From NCBI RefSeq assembly GCF_013463155.1, contig NZ_CP040781.1, forward strand, positions 558,001 to 622,000: DNA of 64,000 bases, in the 5' to 3' direction. The DNA is from Staphylococcus sp. 17KM0847. Its GTDB lineage: Bacteria > Bacillota > Bacilli > Staphylococcales > Staphylococcaceae. A program made the position numbers and the translations under genes. The notes under the pieces were generated by a model, which saw only the letters and a program-made list of their open reading frames with translations, was not told the DNA's origin and did not search any database. Below are positions 19,125 through 31,248 of the stretch, piece after piece; positions within the stretch are counted from its first letter, which is position 1, and every line of letters begins with the position of its first letter.

Positions 19125-19607
19125 TTGAAAGTAGCGGTCATAATGGGGAGTTCTTCGGATTGGGAGACGATGCGTGAAGCGTGCATGATGTTGGAAGCAT
19201 TTAATATCCCATATGATACAAAAGTGGTTTCAGCACATCGTACACCACATATGATGGTTGATTTTGCCACGAAAGCACGTAGTAATGGTTATAGTGCCAT
19301 TATTGCTGGTGCTGGAGGGGCGGCACATTTGCCGGGTATGGTTGCTTCTATGACGACTTTACCTGTAATCGGTGTTCCAATTGAATCTAAAAGTTTAAAA
19401 GGATTGGATTCATTATTGTCTATTGTACAAATGCCAGGAGGAATCCCTGTGGCAACAACAGCTATCGGTAGAGCTGGAGCTAAAAATGCAGGTATTCTAG
19501 TAGCCAGAATGATTGGAATGACGGATGAAACAGTTCAACAACAACTCGAACGATATGAAGCGTCATTAGTGGGGAAAGTTGAGGCGATGCAAGATGACCT
19601 TCAATAA
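19125..19607 (+). CDS. purE: N5-carboxyaminoimidazole ribonucleotide mutase
   Basis: 160 residues. Class I PurE, converting N5-CAIR to CAIR. Seen: [14 protein letters not shown] (phosphate loop), [11 protein letters not shown] with the catalytic His, and [19 protein letters not shown] at 19125 is chosen because AAAGGGTG lies upstream, the conserved [13 protein letters not shown] begins there, and the promoter lies downstream of the only other in-frame ATG. First gene of the eleven-gene operon purEKCSQLFMNHD; it overlaps purK. Confidence 0.97.
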   Translation: MKVAVIMGSSSDWETMREACMMLEAFNIPYDTKVVSAHRTPHMMVDFATKARSNGYSAIIAGAGGAAHLPGMVASMTTLPVIGVPIESKSLKGLDSLLSIVQMPGGIPVATTAIGRAGAKNAGILVARMIGMTDETVQQQLERYEASLVGKVEAMQDDLQ

Positions 19608-20721
19608 ATTAAAGCATGGTCAGACAATTGGTATTATTGGTGGTGGACAGCTTGGTAAAATGATGGCGCAATCGGCACAAAAGATGGGTTATCGTGTTGT
19701 CGTTTTAGATCCAGACAAATCATGTCCTTGTCAATATGTTGCACATGAATTTATTAATGCTGCATATGATGATATGACAGCACTAAAGCAGTTAGGTGAT
19801 ATGTCAGATGTTATCACATATGAATTTGAAAATATTGCCGCACAACAGCTAAAAAGTTTAACAGAAGATTACAATGTTCCACAAGGTTATGAAGCGATTG
19901 CATTATTGCAAGACCGTTTAACCGAAAAACAAACATTGCAACAAGCAGGTGTGCAAGTTGTGCCATTTATGCAAGTGACACAGCCTGATGATGTATTAGA
20001 TGTTGCCGAAAAACTGGGTTATCCATTTATGATTAAAACGCGCTTTGGAGGTTATGACGGTAAAGGACAGATCCTTGTACATTCTGAAGACGACTTAGAT
20101 GAAGCCAAAGCGCTCGTTGAACAACAGGAATGTGTAGCCGAACAATTTTTAATGCTTGAACGTGAAGTTTCGTTAACTGCTACGATTGGATCTGAGGGAC
20201 GAGTTGCTTACTTTCCGTTACAAGAAAATGAACATCGAGACCAAATTTTATTTAAAACGATTGTACCAGCTCGTGTAGACAAAGAGTCTGAAGCAAGATT
20301 AGAAGTGGAAAAAATTACACGTGCCATCCATTTAGTTGGTACATTTACAGTTGAATTTTTTGTGGATCAGGTTGGTCAGCTTTATGTTAATGAAATTGCA
20401 CCGAGACCACATAATTCTGGACATTATTCTATTGAAGCTTGTGATTATTCACAGTTTGATACACACATTTTAGCTGTGACTGGGCAAACTTTACCGAGTG
20501 AAATCCAATTACTAAAACCAGCTGTGATGATGAACTTACTTGGGAAAGATTTAGATTTATTGGAATCACAATTTGACCAACATCCTGAATGGCATGTTCA
20601 CATTTATGGAAAGGCATCACGCAAACCGGCTCGTAAAATGGGACATATGACGCTATTGACAAATGATACGGATCAAACGGAACAAGAAATGATTGCATTA
20701 TTTGAAGGGAGAGACCAATAA
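19594..20721 (+). CDS. purK: N5-carboxyaminoimidazole ribonucleotide synthase
   Basis: 375 residues of the ATP-grasp family. It carboxylates AIR with ATP and bicarbonate, feeding PurE. Seen: N-terminal [15 protein letters not shown], the ATP-binding [16 protein letters not shown] (~145-160), and [22 protein letters not shown] at 19594 with GAGG 9 bases upstream begins 14 bases inside the end of purE, so translation is coupled. Length is that of the S. aureus protein plus one. Confidence 0.97.
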   Translation: MTFNKLKHGQTIGIIGGGQLGKMMAQSAQKMGYRVVVLDPDKSCPCQYVAHEFINAAYDDMTALKQLGDMSDVITYEFENIAAQQLKSLTEDYNVPQGYEAIALLQDRLTEKQTLQQAGVQVVPFMQVTQPDDVLDVAEKLGYPFMIKTRFGGYDGKGQILVHSEDDLDEAKALVEQQECVAEQFLMLEREVSLTATIGSEGRVAYFPLQENEHRDQILFKTIVPARVDKESEARLEVEKITRAIHLVGTFTVEFFVDQVGQLYVNEIAPRPHNSGHYSIEACDYSQFDTHILAVTGQTLPSEIQLLKPAVMMNLLGKDLDLLESQFDQHPEWHVHIYGKASRKPARKMGHMTLLTNDTDQTEQEMIALFEGRDQ

Positions 20722-21423
20722 ATGAGCCTTTTATATGAAGGAAAAGCAAAACGCATTTATGATACGGATGAGCAAGGCATTGTGAGAATCGAGTACAAAG
20801 ATGAAGTGACTGCAGGAAATGGTGCCAAAAAAGACCAAATGGCTGGTAAAGGGCGTTTGAACAATCAGATTACATCACTCATTTTTGGATATCTTAAAAA
20901 AGAAGGTATACCGAGCCATTTTGTGCGTCAACTATCTGAAACAGAACAGCTGGTTAAAACGGTCGACATCATTCCGTTAGAAGTTGTTGTGCGTAATATT
21001 GCAGCAGGTTCTATTACGAAACGTCTCGGGTTTGAAAAAGGTCATACATTTGATACACCATTAGTAGAGTTTTTCTATAAAAATGATGACTTGAATGACC
21101 CATTAATTACAGAAGATCATATTAAGTTGTTACATATTGCTACGGATGTAGAAATTCAAGAACTGAAAGATAAAGCATTGCGTGTGAATGAGTCACTTGT
21201 AAAACTTATGGATGCAATGGGGTTAGAACTCGTCGACTTTAAAATAGAATTCGGAAAAGATGCAACAGGAGAGATTTTACTGGCTGATGAGATTTCTCCA
21301 GATACATGTCGTATTTGGGATAAGGCAACACAAGAAAATTTTGATAAAGATGTTTATCGTGAGGATACAGGATCATTAATTGAAGCATATCAAACATTCT
21401 TAACTAAATTGGAGGCACTTTAA
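20722..21423 (+). CDS. purC: SAICAR synthase
   Basis: 233 residues. It joins aspartate to CAIR using ATP. Seen: [15 protein letters not shown] (glycine-poor ATP loop), [22 protein letters not shown] [24 protein letters not shown], and [14 protein letters not shown]. It starts on the base after the purK stop codon; GGGAGAG lies ~6 bases upstream. Typical length. Confidence 0.97.
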   Translation: MSLLYEGKAKRIYDTDEQGIVRIEYKDEVTAGNGAKKDQMAGKGRLNNQITSLIFGYLKKEGIPSHFVRQLSETEQLVKTVDIIPLEVVVRNIAAGSITKRLGFEKGHTFDTPLVEFFYKNDDLNDPLITEDHIKLLHIATDVEIQELKDKALRVNESLVKLMDAMGLELVDFKIEFGKDATGEILLADEISPDTCRIWDKATQENFDKDVYREDTGSLIEAYQTFLTKLEAL

Positions 21424-21425
21424 TC

Positions 21426-21686
21426 ATGAAAACAATTGAACTACACATTACTTTACAACCGCAAGTCTTAGATACACAAGGTCAGGCTTTAACTCGAGCA
21501 GTACACGATTTAGGATACGAGCAAGTGAATGATATTCGTGTAGGTAAAGTATTATATATGACTGTTGATGAAGCGACAGATGAAGCTGTCCATAATGTTG
21601 TAACAACATTAAGTGAAAAGCTATTTGCAAACACAGTGATTGAAGAATACAGCTACCAAGTTTTGAATGAAAAGGAGAATGCATAA
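21426..21686 (+). CDS. purS: FGAM synthase subunit PurS
   Basis: 86 residues with the PurS ferredoxin-like fold: [24 protein letters not shown] and [12 protein letters not shown]. It is the small structural subunit of the three-part FGAM synthase, bridging PurQ and PurL for ammonia transfer. It sits two bases after purC and abuts purQ. The gram-positive PurSQL arrangement replaces the single long PurL of enterobacteria. Confidence 0.96.
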   Translation: MKTIELHITLQPQVLDTQGQALTRAVHDLGYEQVNDIRVGKVLYMTVDEATDEAVHNVVTTLSEKLFANTVIEEYSYQVLNEKENA

Positions 21687-21687
21687 C

Positions 21688-22359
21688 ATGAAGTTTGCTG
21701 TTCTTAGATTTCCGGGATCTAATTGCGATAGAGATATGTTTAATGCAGCGATTAAGTCGGGAGTAGATGCAGAATATGTGGATTACCGTGAGACATCGTT
21801 AGTAGGATTTGATGGGGTATTAATTCCGGGTGGTTTTTCGTTCGGTGACTATTTGCGTTCAGGTGCAGTTGCAGCAGTGGCACCAATTATTAAAGAAGTT
21901 AAGAGATTAGCAGACGAAGGTAAACCAGTACTAGGTGTTTGTAACGGCTTTCAAATTTTAACAGAAATTGGTTTGCTCCCAGGTGCACTTTTACATAATG
22001 ACTCTCACTTGTTTGTAAGTCGTAATGAAAAACTTAACATCGTAAATAATGATACACCATTTACACGTTTATATGCCAAAGGAGAAGAAGTTGTTTATCC
22101 TGTGGCGCATGGTGAAGGACATTATTATTGTACAGAAGAGATATATCATCAGTTAGTAGAAAACAATCAAATCATTTTGAAATATGTCGATAATCCTAAT
22201 GGCTCATATGATGATATTGCCGGTATTGTTAATGAACAAGGTAATGTTTGCGGAATGATGCCACATCCTGAGCGTGCATTGGATGCAATTCTAGGGACTG
22301 ATAGTGGTGTGAAGTTATTTGAATCTATGGTGAAAAGCTGGAGGGAACAAAATGCCTAA
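21688..22359 (+). CDS. purQ: FGAM synthase glutaminase subunit PurQ
   Basis: 223 residues. A class I glutamine amidotransferase: [10 protein letters not shown], oxyanion [14 protein letters not shown], nucleophile Cys in [10 protein letters not shown] (~86), and the terminal His-Glu of [10 protein letters not shown]. It supplies ammonia to PurL. ATG at 21688 with AAAGGAG 10 bases upstream matches the conserved [12 protein letters not shown] start; an in-frame ATG at 21667 lies inside purS. Overlaps purL by 8 bases. Confidence 0.97.
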   Translation: MKFAVLRFPGSNCDRDMFNAAIKSGVDAEYVDYRETSLVGFDGVLIPGGFSFGDYLRSGAVAAVAPIIKEVKRLADEGKPVLGVCNGFQILTEIGLLPGALLHNDSHLFVSRNEKLNIVNNDTPFTRLYAKGEEVVYPVAHGEGHYYCTEEIYHQLVENNQIILKYVDNPNGSYDDIAGIVNEQGNVCGMMPHPERALDAILGTDSGVKLFESMVKSWREQNA

Positions 22360-24541
22360 ATTTTTAGAACCAACTGCCGAAGAGATAAAAACCGAAAAGT
22401 TATATCGTGATATGGGATTGAGTGATGCAGAGTTTGAAAAAGTGCAGGATATTTTAGGTAGAGTGCCGAATTTTACAGAAACAGGTATTTTCTCTGTTAT
22501 GTGGAGTGAGCATTGTTCATATAAGCATTCAAAACCTTTTTTAAAACAATTCCCAACAACGGGCAAGCATGTTTTAATGGGGCCTGGTGAAGGTGCAGGT
22601 GTTGTAGATATTGGTGATAACCAAGCTGTTGTATTTAAAGTAGAATCACATAATCATCCATCTGCCATTGAACCTTATCAAGGTGCTGCAACAGGTGTTG
22701 GAGGTATTATTCGTGATATTGTATCTATCGGTGCGCGTCCAATTAATCTATTAAACAGTTTGCGCTTTGGTGAATTAACAGAAAAAACGAATCGCCGTTT
22801 ATTGCGTGGTGTTGTAGCGGGTATCGGTGGTTACGGTAACTGTATCGGTATACCGACAACAGCAGGAGAAATTGAATTCGATGATCGTTATGATGGTAAT
22901 CCACTCGTTAACGCTATGTGTGTAGGTGTCATTGACCACGATATGATTCAAAAAGGTCTTGCACAAGGTGTAGGCAACTCGGTGATTTATGTCGGACTTA
23001 AAACAGGACGTGACGGTATTCACGGCGCAACATTTGCATCAGAAGAATTAACTGAAGAAAGTGAAAGCAAACGCCCTTCTGTACAAATTGGTGATCCATT
23101 CGTTGGTAAAAAATTAATGGAAGCGACACTTGAGGCCATTACATATGAAGAACTTGTAGGTATTCAAGATATGGGGGCTGCTGGTTTGACGTCTTCATCT
23201 TCCGAAATGGCAGCTAAAGGTGGTAGTGGTATTCACTTACAACTTGAAAAAGTACCCGTACGAGAAGAGGGCATCTCTCCATATGAAATGATGTTATCAG
23301 AAACACAAGAACGTATGCTCCTTGTTGTGCGTAAAGGAACGGAGCAAAAGTTTTTAGATTTATTTGATAAGCATGAGCTGGACAGTGCTGTGATTGGTGA
23401 AGTTACAGATACAGATCGCTTTGTTTTAACGTATGAGAACGAAGTATTTGCGGATATTCCGGTCAAACCATTAGATCATGAAGCACCGGTATACGTATTA
23501 GAAGGCGAATCTTTACAACATGATCAACCTAAAAACAATTATGATGCGATTGATGTAGAAGATGTGTTCGATCGTCTGTTAACACATCCAACGATTGCAT
23601 CAAAACAATATTTATATAGTCAATATGATCAACAGGTAGGCGCAAATACAATTGTCAAACCGGGACTCCAAGCTTCAGTTGTTCGTGTTGAAGGGACAAA
23701 TAAAGCTGTGGCATCAACAATTGATGGTGAGGCACGTTATGTTTTCAATAACCCTTATGAAGGGGGCAAAATGGTTGTTGCTGAAGCATATCGCAATTTA
23801 ATTGCAGTAGGTGCCAAGCCATTAGCAATGACAGACTGTCTGAACTACGGCTCTCCAGAGAAAAAACATATTTATCAACAATTGATTGACTCAACACGTG
23901 GTATGGCAGAAGCATGTGAGATTCTTGAGACGCCTGTTGTATCAGGAAATGTATCGCTTTATAACGAAACACGTACATCATCTATTTTTCCGACACCAGT
24001 TGTAGGTATGGTTGGATTAATTGAAGATATTGATTACTTACGTGATTTCTCACCATCAGCAGGAGATAAGCTTTATATTGTTGGTGAAACAACAAATAGC
24101 TTTGGTGGTAGTCAAATTGAGAAGTTGTTATATGATGAAGTGAATCATGAGCCTGAAGATGTCGATTTAACAGCAGAAGCACACAAAGGAGAAGCAATTC
24201 GCCAAGCGATTCGAGAAGGTGTGTTATCTCATGTACAAACTGTTGGTAAAGGAGGGCTTCTCATAACATTAGCACGTATGAGTGCTTTTTATGGTCTAGG
24301 TGCTGAGGCGCAAATCGATTTAACCAATGCACAGCTGTTTAGTGAAACACAAGGTCGCTATATTTTAGTTGTTAAAGAGGGTCAAACGTTAAATATCGAT
24401 CACGCTGTTGAAATAGGTACATTTACAGCGACAGATAACTTTAAAGTTTCCGCAAAAAATATAACAATTGAACGTCGTACATCAGAGCTTAAACAAGCAT
24501 GGGAAGGAGCAATTGAGGCATGTATGACATCCGTGGACTAA
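22352..24541 (+). CDS. purL: FGAM synthase large subunit PurL
   Basis: 729 residues of the small PurL type. It converts FGAR to FGAM with ATP and ammonia. Seen: [63 protein letters not shown], and a second AIRS-like half with [12 protein letters not shown] and [11 protein letters not shown]. Coupled at both ends: 8 bases with purQ, 22 bases with purF. Confidence 0.98.
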   Translation: MPKFLEPTAEEIKTEKLYRDMGLSDAEFEKVQDILGRVPNFTETGIFSVMWSEHCSYKHSKPFLKQFPTTGKHVLMGPGEGAGVVDIGDNQAVVFKVESHNHPSAIEPYQGAATGVGGIIRDIVSIGARPINLLNSLRFGELTEKTNRRLLRGVVAGIGGYGNCIGIPTTAGEIEFDDRYDGNPLVNAMCVGVIDHDMIQKGLAQGVGNSVIYVGLKTGRDGIHGATFASEELTEESESKRPSVQIGDPFVGKKLMEATLEAITYEELVGIQDMGAAGLTSSSSEMAAKGGSGIHLQLEKVPVREEGISPYEMMLSETQERMLLVVRKGTEQKFLDLFDKHELDSAVIGEVTDTDRFVLTYENEVFADIPVKPLDHEAPVYVLEGESLQHDQPKNNYDAIDVEDVFDRLLTHPTIASKQYLYSQYDQQVGANTIVKPGLQASVVRVEGTNKAVASTIDGEARYVFNNPYEGGKMVVAEAYRNLIAVGAKPLAMTDCLNYGSPEKKHIYQQLIDSTRGMAEACEILETPVVSGNVSLYNETRTSSIFPTPVVGMVGLIEDIDYLRDFSPSAGDKLYIVGETTNSFGGSQIEKLLYDEVNHEPEDVDLTAEAHKGEAIRQAIREGVLSHVQTVGKGGLLITLARMSAFYGLGAEAQIDLTNAQLFSETQGRYILVVKEGQTLNIDHAVEIGTFTATDNFKVSAKNITIERRTSELKQAWEGAIEACMTSVD

Positions 24542-25941
24542 ATGAAGAATGCGGTGTGTTTGGTATCTGGAATCATCCTCAAGCAGCATACTTAACGTAT
24601 ATGGCGTTGCATAGTTTGCAACATCGTGGACAAGAAGGAGCGGGTATCGTGTGCTCGAATGGTGAACAACTATTCGGTGCACGCGGTATGGGCTTATTAA
24701 CAGAAGCGATTTCAGATGAACAATTGAAGTCTTTAGAAGGGTATCCTAATGCGATCGGTCATGTACGTTATGCGACGACAGGTGCAAGTGAAATATCAAA
24801 TGTTCAACCCTTCTTATTCAAACATTCCAAAGGGGATCTTGGCCTTGCACATAATGGTAATTTAACGAATGCGCATCAAATTCGTCGTGCTATTGAATCA
24901 GAAGGTGGTATTTTTCAAACAACAAGTGATTCAGAAGTATTAGCGCATTTATTGATTAAAGGTAAGGCGAACAGTATTAAAGCCAATCAAAAAGCAGCAT
25001 TGAATCAAGTGAAAGGTGCATTTAGTTGTGTCATTTTAAATGAACGTCAGTTAACAGCAACGAGAGATCATTGTGGTGTACGTCCGCTTATGTTGGGAAA
25101 AGTTGATGGTGCCTATTGTGTAGCAAGTGAAACATGTGCATTCACTGCTATTGGTGCAGAGTACATTCGTGATATTGAACCGGGTGAGCTTATTACATTT
25201 TCTGAAGATCATAAAGTTGATTATGATATGTACAGATCAGACGTTCACCAACATATGTGTGCAATGGAATATGTCTACTTTGCACGTCCAGATTCAGAAT
25301 TTCATAAGCATTCCATATACAATGTGCGAAAAGCATTAGGTAGACAGTTGGCAAAAGAAATGGGAGTTGAAGCGGATATCGTTATTGGTGTGCCTGATTC
25401 ATCTTTGCAGGCAGCTAAAGGTTTTTCAGAGCAAACGGGCATTCCCAATGAGCAAGGACTACTGAAAAATCGCTATATTGGACGAACGTTTATTACACCC
25501 GATCAAAGTGTACGTGAACGCCAAGTACGCATGAAACATTCACCGATACGCGATGTTATTGAAGGTAAACGTGTTGTAGTTATCGATGATTCTATTGTGC
25601 GTGGTACAACAAGTAAATATATTGTCAAAGCATTAAAGTCTGCTGGTGCACGTGAAGTTCATATGGGTATCTCTTCACCTCCGTTAAAAAACCCTTGCTA
25701 TTATGGTATCGATGTTTCGACACATGCTGAATTAATGGCAGCACAATACAGTATTGATACTATCCGTGACATGATTGGTGCAGATACATTAACGTACTTA
25801 TCTGTTGAAGGAATGCATGAGGTGTTTAGAGATTATGGTTCTAAAGGTGAGTGTGATGCATGCTTTACTGGGCATTATCCTATTGAAATTGTAGATCACC
25901 AATTACCAGAAGTTAAAGAAATGAAAAGAAGAGGAGTGTAA
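24520..25941 (+). CDS. purF: Glutamine PRPP amidotransferase, iron-sulfur (Bacillus) type
   Basis: 473 residues. It catalyses the committed step, PRPP plus glutamine to phosphoribosylamine. A ten-residue propeptide precedes the nucleophile Cys11 ([12 protein letters not shown]), then a glutaminase domain ([26 protein letters not shown]) and a phosphoribosyltransferase domain with the PRPP loop [14 protein letters not shown]. Cys247 (HMCAMEY), Cys393 (NPCYYGID), Cys445 and Cys448 (ECDACFTG) match the [4Fe-4S] ligands of B. subtilis PurF. The S. aureus protein as I recall it (494 aa) lacks these. Start is ATG within the end of purL. Confidence 0.97.
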   Translation: MYDIRGLNEECGVFGIWNHPQAAYLTYMALHSLQHRGQEGAGIVCSNGEQLFGARGMGLLTEAISDEQLKSLEGYPNAIGHVRYATTGASEISNVQPFLFKHSKGDLGLAHNGNLTNAHQIRRAIESEGGIFQTTSDSEVLAHLLIKGKANSIKANQKAALNQVKGAFSCVILNERQLTATRDHCGVRPLMLGKVDGAYCVASETCAFTAIGAEYIRDIEPGELITFSEDHKVDYDMYRSDVHQHMCAMEYVYFARPDSEFHKHSIYNVRKALGRQLAKEMGVEADIVIGVPDSSLQAAKGFSEQTGIPNEQGLLKNRYIGRTFITPDQSVRERQVRMKHSPIRDVIEGKRVVVIDDSIVRGTTSKYIVKALKSAGAREVHMGISSPPLKNPCYYGIDVSTHAELMAAQYSIDTIRDMIGADTLTYLSVEGMHEVFRDYGSKGECDACFTGHYPIEIVDHQLPEVKEMKRRGV

Positions 25942-25944
25942 TCA

Positions 25945-26973
25945 ATGGCTGAGTCATATAAGCAAGCAGGTGTTGATATCGAAGCAGGTTATGAAGCAGT
26001 AAAACAAATGTCAAGTCACGTCGAACGTACGATGCGTAAAGAAGTACTCGGGGGTCTCGGTGGTTTCGGTGCGACATTCGATTTATCACAACTTAATATG
26101 AAAGCACCTGTACTCGTATCAGGTACAGATGGTGTAGGTACTAAGTTGAAATTAGCAATTGACCATAACAAACATGACACAATAGGTATTGATGCCGTTG
26201 CGATGTGTGTCAATGATATTCTAACAACAGGTGCTGAGCCATTATATTTCTTAGATTATATTGCAGCAAATAAGGTAGTCCCAGAAGTTATTGCACAAAT
26301 TGTTAAAGGCATTAGTGATGGATGTGTTGAGACAAATACTGCATTAATCGGCGGTGAAACTGCTGAAATGGGAGAAATGTATCATGAGGGTGAATATGAT
26401 GTTGCAGGGTTTGCAGTAGGTGCAGTTGAAAAAGAAGACTATGTAGATGGTTCAGATGTTCAAGTAGGAGATGTCATTATTGGTTTAGCATCAACAGGCA
26501 TTCATTCCAATGGTTATAGTTTAGTAAGACGACTTATTGAACAATCTGACATCGATTTAAATGCAATGTTTGATGGTGATCAGACTTACCTTGATACTTT
26601 TTTAACACCGACAGCATTATATGTTAAGCCTGTTCTTGCAGTGAAAGAAGCAGTTAAAATTAAGGCAATGACCCACATTACAGGTGGTGGCTTTTACGAA
26701 AATATCCCACGTGCACTTCCAGAAGGTAAAACAGCAGTGATTCACTTGGATACTTTTCCAACACCAAAAGTTTTTGATTGGATACAAGAAACAGGGCATA
26801 TTGCATTAAATGAAATGTATCATATCTTTAATATGGGGATTGGTTACACATTGGTTGTACGACCTGAAGATGAGGCACAAGTTCATGATATCTTAAAAAC
26901 GGCGAATGTAGCAGCTTATACAATTGGTTCAATTGCTGAGGAATCAGAAGCTGTCCGCTTGGTGGAGGCGTAA
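25945..26973 (+). CDS. purM: AIR synthase
   Basis: 342 residues. It cyclises FGAM to AIR with ATP. Seen: [76 protein letters not shown], and [26 protein letters not shown] precedes the ATG; three bases separate it from purF. Typical length. Confidence 0.98.
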   Translation: MAESYKQAGVDIEAGYEAVKQMSSHVERTMRKEVLGGLGGFGATFDLSQLNMKAPVLVSGTDGVGTKLKLAIDHNKHDTIGIDAVAMCVNDILTTGAEPLYFLDYIAANKVVPEVIAQIVKGISDGCVETNTALIGGETAEMGEMYHEGEYDVAGFAVGAVEKEDYVDGSDVQVGDVIIGLASTGIHSNGYSLVRRLIEQSDIDLNAMFDGDQTYLDTFLTPTALYVKPVLAVKEAVKIKAMTHITGGGFYENIPRALPEGKTAVIHLDTFPTPKVFDWIQETGHIALNEMYHIFNMGIGYTLVVRPEDEAQVHDILKTANVAAYTIGSIAEESEAVRLVEA

Positions 26974-26975
26974 AT

Positions 26976-27542
26976 GTGGTTAAAGTAGCGATATTTGCCT
27001 CTGGTTCAGGTACGAATTTTGATAATATTATGCAACGAATTGCCAAAGGTGAACTTCAAAATATTGATGTAACAGCTTTATATACGGATCAGACGACTGC
27101 ACCTTGTATTCAACTTGGACAAAAACACGGTATAACCGTTCATATCCTTCCACCTAAAACATATGCCAATAAGCAAGCGTATGAAGAGGATGTATTGAAC
27201 CATTTAAAAAATGAAGGTGTTGAATGGGTTATACTGGCAGGATATATGCGATTGATAGGGCATACACTATTAGAAGCGTATGAAGGACATATACTTAATA
27301 TTCATCCGTCATTATTACCTAAATACAAGGGAATTGATGCGATAGGACAAGCGTTAAACAATGGGGAGCAAGAAACGGGATCTACGGTACATTATGTTGA
27401 TGCAGGTATGGATACAGGGCAAATCATCGCACAGCGTACTTGTCCAATTTATCCTAATGATACAAAGTCATCATTGGAAGATCGAATTAAAGCATTAGAA
27501 TATGAATTATATCCAGAAGTCATAAAAGAGATTATTCGATAA
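26976..27542 (+). CDS. purN: GAR transformylase
   Basis: 188 residues. It transfers formyl from 10-formyl-THF (made by FolD) to GAR. Seen: [24 protein letters not shown], the catalytic stretch [13 protein letters not shown] with Asn-His, and [17 protein letters not shown] with the catalytic Asp. The GTG start has GGAGG ~8 bases upstream; an ATG two bases earlier is out of frame. Confidence 0.97.
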   Translation: MVKVAIFASGSGTNFDNIMQRIAKGELQNIDVTALYTDQTTAPCIQLGQKHGITVHILPPKTYANKQAYEEDVLNHLKNEGVEWVILAGYMRLIGHTLLEAYEGHILNIHPSLLPKYKGIDAIGQALNNGEQETGSTVHYVDAGMDTGQIIAQRTCPIYPNDTKSSLEDRIKALEYELYPEVIKEIIR

Positions 27543-27554
27543 GGAGTTTAAATC

Positions 27555-29036
27555 ATGACGAAAAAAGCGATTTTAAGTGTTTCTGATAAAACAGGTATTG
27601 AAACATTTGCACAATCACTTGTAGATAGTGGTTATACATTATATTCAACAGGTGGGACATATCGTGCTATTGAAGCTGCAGGCGTACCCGTTGCTTCAGT
27701 ATCAGATTTAACAAAGTTTGATGAAATTATGGATGGTCGAGTTAAAACATTGCATCCAGCTGTGCATGGTGGTATTTTAGCGGATCGTGATAAATCAGAA
27801 CATCTTGATCAGTTAGCAGCGCATAATATTGATTTAATTGATATGGTCGTAGTAAACTTGTACCCTTTCCAACAAACTATTAAAAGTCCTGATGTTACAG
27901 AGATGGATGCAATTGAAAATATTGATATTGGTGGTCCAACAATGCTACGTGCTGCTGCAAAGAATTTCAAACACGTAACAACAATTGTAGATCCAGCTGA
28001 TTATAATGAAGTGATCACACGTCTGAATAATAATACCTTAGATGAAGCTTTCCGCAAAGCATTGATGATAAAAGTGTTTACGCATACTTTTGAATATGAT
28101 CAGGCCATTAGCCAATATTTCGGTGCCCACCGAGAGACCTTGCGCTATGGGGAAAATCCTCAACAATCAGCGTCATTTATTCGTACATCTCAAGCACCTC
28201 ATACACTCGCTGGAGCCTATCAGCATCATGGTAAGCAATTAAGTTACAATAATATTAAAGATGCAGACGCAGCATTAGCGCTTGTGAAAAAGTTTGATGG
28301 ACCTGCAGCAGTTGCTGTTAAACACATGAATCCGTGTGGGGTGGGTATTGCAGAAAATATTCATCAAGCATATTTAAATGCATACGAGGCGGATAGTCAG
28401 TCTATCTTTGGAGGTATCGTTGCATTAAATCACCCGGTAACAAAAGCATTAGCAGAAGATTTACACAGCATTTTTCTCGAAGTCATTATTGCACCGGGAT
28501 ATGAAGACGAAGCATTAACCGTACTGCAACAAAAGAAAAATATTCGTTTATTAGAAGTAGAAATGACTGATGAACAAGATGAGCAAGAGTTTGTCTCTGT
28601 ATCTGGAGGATATCTTGTACAAGATAAAGACCACTTTGATGTATCACAAACGGAGATGAAGGTAGTTACGGATGTAGCACCAACTGATGCACAATGGCAA
28701 GCACTTCTTTTAGGATGGAAAGTTGTTAAAGCCGTGAAAAGCAATGCGATTGTACTGGCAAATGACAAGCAAACTGTTGGTGTTGGTGCTGGGCAAATGA
28801 ATCGTGTAGGTTCAGCAGAAATTGCAATTGAACGTGCAATCGCAATAAACGACAATGTGATTATGGCCTCAGATGGCTTTTTCCCAATGGATGATACAGT
28901 TGAAACTGCAGCTAAAGCAGGGATTAAAGCCATTATTCAGCCGGGTGGCTCAATTAAAGATCAAGATTCAATTGATATGGCGAATAAACATGGCATTGCA
29001 ATGGTTATGACAGGCATGCGTCATTTTAAACACTAA
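27555..29036 (+). CDS. purH: AICAR transformylase / IMP cyclohydrolase
   Basis: 493 residues. A bifunctional enzyme for the last two steps to IMP. The N-terminal cyclohydrolase (~1-190) shows [28 protein letters not shown], and [17 protein letters not shown]. The C-terminal transformylase has [24 protein letters not shown] with the catalytic Lys-His, [14 protein letters not shown], and [16 protein letters not shown] precedes the ATG. Confidence 0.98.
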   Translation: MTKKAILSVSDKTGIETFAQSLVDSGYTLYSTGGTYRAIEAAGVPVASVSDLTKFDEIMDGRVKTLHPAVHGGILADRDKSEHLDQLAAHNIDLIDMVVVNLYPFQQTIKSPDVTEMDAIENIDIGGPTMLRAAAKNFKHVTTIVDPADYNEVITRLNNNTLDEAFRKALMIKVFTHTFEYDQAISQYFGAHRETLRYGENPQQSASFIRTSQAPHTLAGAYQHHGKQLSYNNIKDADAALALVKKFDGPAAVAVKHMNPCGVGIAENIHQAYLNAYEADSQSIFGGIVALNHPVTKALAEDLHSIFLEVIIAPGYEDEALTVLQQKKNIRLLEVEMTDEQDEQEFVSVSGGYLVQDKDHFDVSQTEMKVVTDVAPTDAQWQALLLGWKVVKAVKSNAIVLANDKQTVGVGAGQMNRVGSAEIAIERAIAINDNVIMASDGFFPMDDTVETAAKAGIKAIIQPGGSIKDQDSIDMANKHGIAMVMTGMRHFKH

Positions 29037-29054
29037 TAGGAGGTTTAAATGCTT

Positions 29055-30296
29055 ATGAAAGTACTTGTTATTGGTGGTGGCGGACGTGAACATGCCATTG
29101 CTAAAAAACTGAATGATTCACCACTTGTTACACACGTATTTGCAATTCCCGGTCATGATGCAATGGCACACGTTGCTGAAGTGCATCATGAAATAGCAGA
29201 ATCAGATCATGACGGCATTTTACATTTTGTTCAAGAGTATGAGATTGCATGGGTCGTTATTGGACCAGAGCAACCATTAACAGAAGGGCTGGCGGATCAG
29301 TTGCGCGAGGCAGGTGTTAAGGTATTTGGTCCGAACAAAGCGGCCGCACAAATAGAAGGTTCCAAGTCCTTTGCTAAACGCTTAATGGCTAAATATGATA
29401 TTCCAACAGCAGATTATCGTGAAATTGATAATAAAGATGAAGCCTTGTCTTATGTGGAAAGCTGTGAATTGCCAGTTGTTTTGAAAAAAGATGGATTGGC
29501 AGCTGGTAAAGGGGTCATCATTGCTGAAACACGCGAGTCAGCAAAAGAAGCAGTAGAAACACTGTACCCTGAACAACAAAGCAAAGTCGTGTTTGAACAA
29601 TTTTTACAAGGTGAAGAATTTTCTGTCATGACCTTTGTTAATGGGGATTACGCTGTACCTTTTGATACAATTGCACAGGATCATAAGCGTGCATTTGATA
29701 ATGATGAAGGACCTAATACAGGTGGAATGGGTGCATATTGCCCGGTACCACACATTGGTCAAGATGTTTTAGAGGCAACGAATACACAAATCGCTCAACC
29801 GATTGCTCAAGCTATGAAAAAAGAGGGGTATGACTTCTTTGGTTTATTATATATCGGTGCCATTTTAACAGATGAAGGTCCAAAAGTAATTGAGTTTAAT
29901 GCGCGATTTGGAGATCCTGAGGCTCAAGTATTATTGACACGCATGGAGAGCGATCTTATGGCACATATTTTACAATTAGAAGCATGTGAGCCTATTAATA
30001 TGGTGTGGAAAGAAGAAGCGGTTGTCGGTGTCATGTTGGCATCTAAAGGCTATCCTAATAGTTATGAAAAAGGATACAAAGTGACAGGCTTTGAAGAAGA
30101 TATAGATCATTATTTTATTAGTGGCTTAAAACGTGAAGGTACTGATTATGTTAATGCGGGTGGTCGAGTTATTTTAGCAATTGGAGAAGGACAAGATATT
30201 AAAAACGCGCAGCAAAAAGCATATGAACGTGTGGCTAAAATTAAAAGTGATCATTTATTTTATCGACAAGATATTGCAAATAAAGCATTAAAATAA
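29055..30296 (+). CDS. purD: GAR synthetase
   Basis: 413 residues of the ATP-grasp family. It joins phosphoribosylamine and glycine. Seen: [61 protein letters not shown], and [17 protein letters not shown]. Two in-frame ATGs follow AGGAGG: 29049 (5-base spacing) and 29055 (11-base). The second is chosen because the family begins MKVLVIG; the first is possible. Last gene of the operon, with a strong terminator. Confidence 0.97.
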   Translation: MKVLVIGGGGREHAIAKKLNDSPLVTHVFAIPGHDAMAHVAEVHHEIAESDHDGILHFVQEYEIAWVVIGPEQPLTEGLADQLREAGVKVFGPNKAAAQIEGSKSFAKRLMAKYDIPTADYREIDNKDEALSYVESCELPVVLKKDGLAAGKGVIIAETRESAKEAVETLYPEQQSKVVFEQFLQGEEFSVMTFVNGDYAVPFDTIAQDHKRAFDNDEGPNTGGMGAYCPVPHIGQDVLEATNTQIAQPIAQAMKKEGYDFFGLLYIGAILTDEGPKVIEFNARFGDPEAQVLLTRMESDLMAHILQLEACEPINMVWKEEAVVGVMLASKGYPNSYEKGYKVTGFEEDIDHYFISGLKREGTDYVNAGGRVILAIGEGQDIKNAQQKAYERVAKIKSDHLFYRQDIANKALK

Positions 30297-30301
30297 TAAT
30301 G

Positions 30302-30340
30302 AAAAGACGTCCAGAGTTGGTAAAGTTCTGGACGTCTTTT
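30302..30340 (+). terminator. pur operon terminator
   Basis: AAAAGACGTCCAGA and TCTGGACGTCTTTT form a near-perfect stem with an ~11 nt loop just after purD. Confidence 0.92.
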
Positions 30341-30456
30341 GTGATACGAGTGTACAGTTACGTTAATATAAACGGGAAATAAATAGCAAACTGACAGCTC
30401 TTTATTGTGCCTTTTCATATCATCGAGATCATGAAAAAGCAAGATAGATCATTCAA

Positions 30457-31248
30457 TTAACGTGCATCTAAAATACCGGTAAGTGGTATGTAGAGCGATA
30501 ATATAAAAGCTAAAGTTATGATACAAATGATAAGCAGAATACATAAAATATCACGATAACTAAAAGGTGCATCATAATAATATGTACGCTGACCATCATG
30601 AAATCCTTTTTTCTCCATAGCAACCGAGAGACGATGGGCTTTACGAATATTTTGGCTTAGGAGTGGGATTAACAAATGCTTTAATCGTTTAATGCCGCTA
30701 TAATTTTTATTATTAATCATTTGATAGCGCATTTTAAGGGCGTTACGCAGTTGAAAGACAGAATCAATCATTAAGGGAATCATCCGGAATGCAGCCATAA
30801 AAGCATAAGCAATTTTAGGTTTGACTTTGAGATGTTGCATAAAACTATAAAAAATCATAATCACTTGCGATGTAAAAGCGATAGCCAAACCAAAATAACT
30901 GATAACTATTGTTCTTAATGATAGGTGCAATCCTCTCACTAGACTTTCCACACTAATTTGGACAAAGCCGAATTTGAGTAAAATATGTTGTCCATCTCCG
31001 TAAAAAATCATAAAAAGTGAAGATGTTAATGCAAAGAATGTCGCCATACTTGCAAAAATAATAACTACACGCCATTGCGTACCAGCAAAACATATTAAGA
31101 ACAGAAACATCAGTAAAGCAAGATAAAGCATAAAGTCAAAGTTATGAATAAAGATAATAAAGAAAAATAGTGAAATGCCAAGCGCTAACTTTGTAACAAT
31201 ATTAACATGATCTAAAAAAGTAATACGTGTTTTCCAAGCTTCAATCAT
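30457..31248 (-). CDS. ykoC: ECF transporter T component (energy-coupling membrane protein)
   Basis: 263 residues with five to six membrane helices and the EcfT/CbiQ signature region: AFMAAFRMIPLMIDSVFQLRNALKMR, then a cytoplasmic helix with SVAMEKKGF (the A-R/K-G coupling motif). It couples ATP hydrolysis by YkoD to the substrate-binding protein YkoE. ATG at 31248 is preferred with GAGGTG 7 bases upstream; it overlaps the end of ykoD by 8 bases. Last gene of a TPP-riboswitch-controlled operon, so the substrate is thiamine or hydroxymethylpyrimidine. Confidence 0.87.
   Translation of the reverse strand: MIEAWKTRITFLDHVNIVTKLALGISLFFFIIFIHNFDFMLYLALLMFLFLICFAGTQWRVVIIFASMATFFALTSSLFMIFYGDGQHILLKFGFVQISVESLVRGLHLSLRTIVISYFGLAIAFTSQVIMIFYSFMQHLKVKPKIAYAFMAAFRMIPLMIDSVFQLRNALKMRYQMINNKNYSGIKRLKHLLIPLLSQNIRKAHRLSVAMEKKGFHDGQRTYYYDAPFSYRDILCILLIICIITLAFILSLYIPLTGILDAR

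Noticed and set aside
28430..28933. 167-codon minus-strand frame inside purH
   Set aside because: Shadow frame of a highly conserved coding sequence; Ser/Thr/Ala-rich, no start signal.
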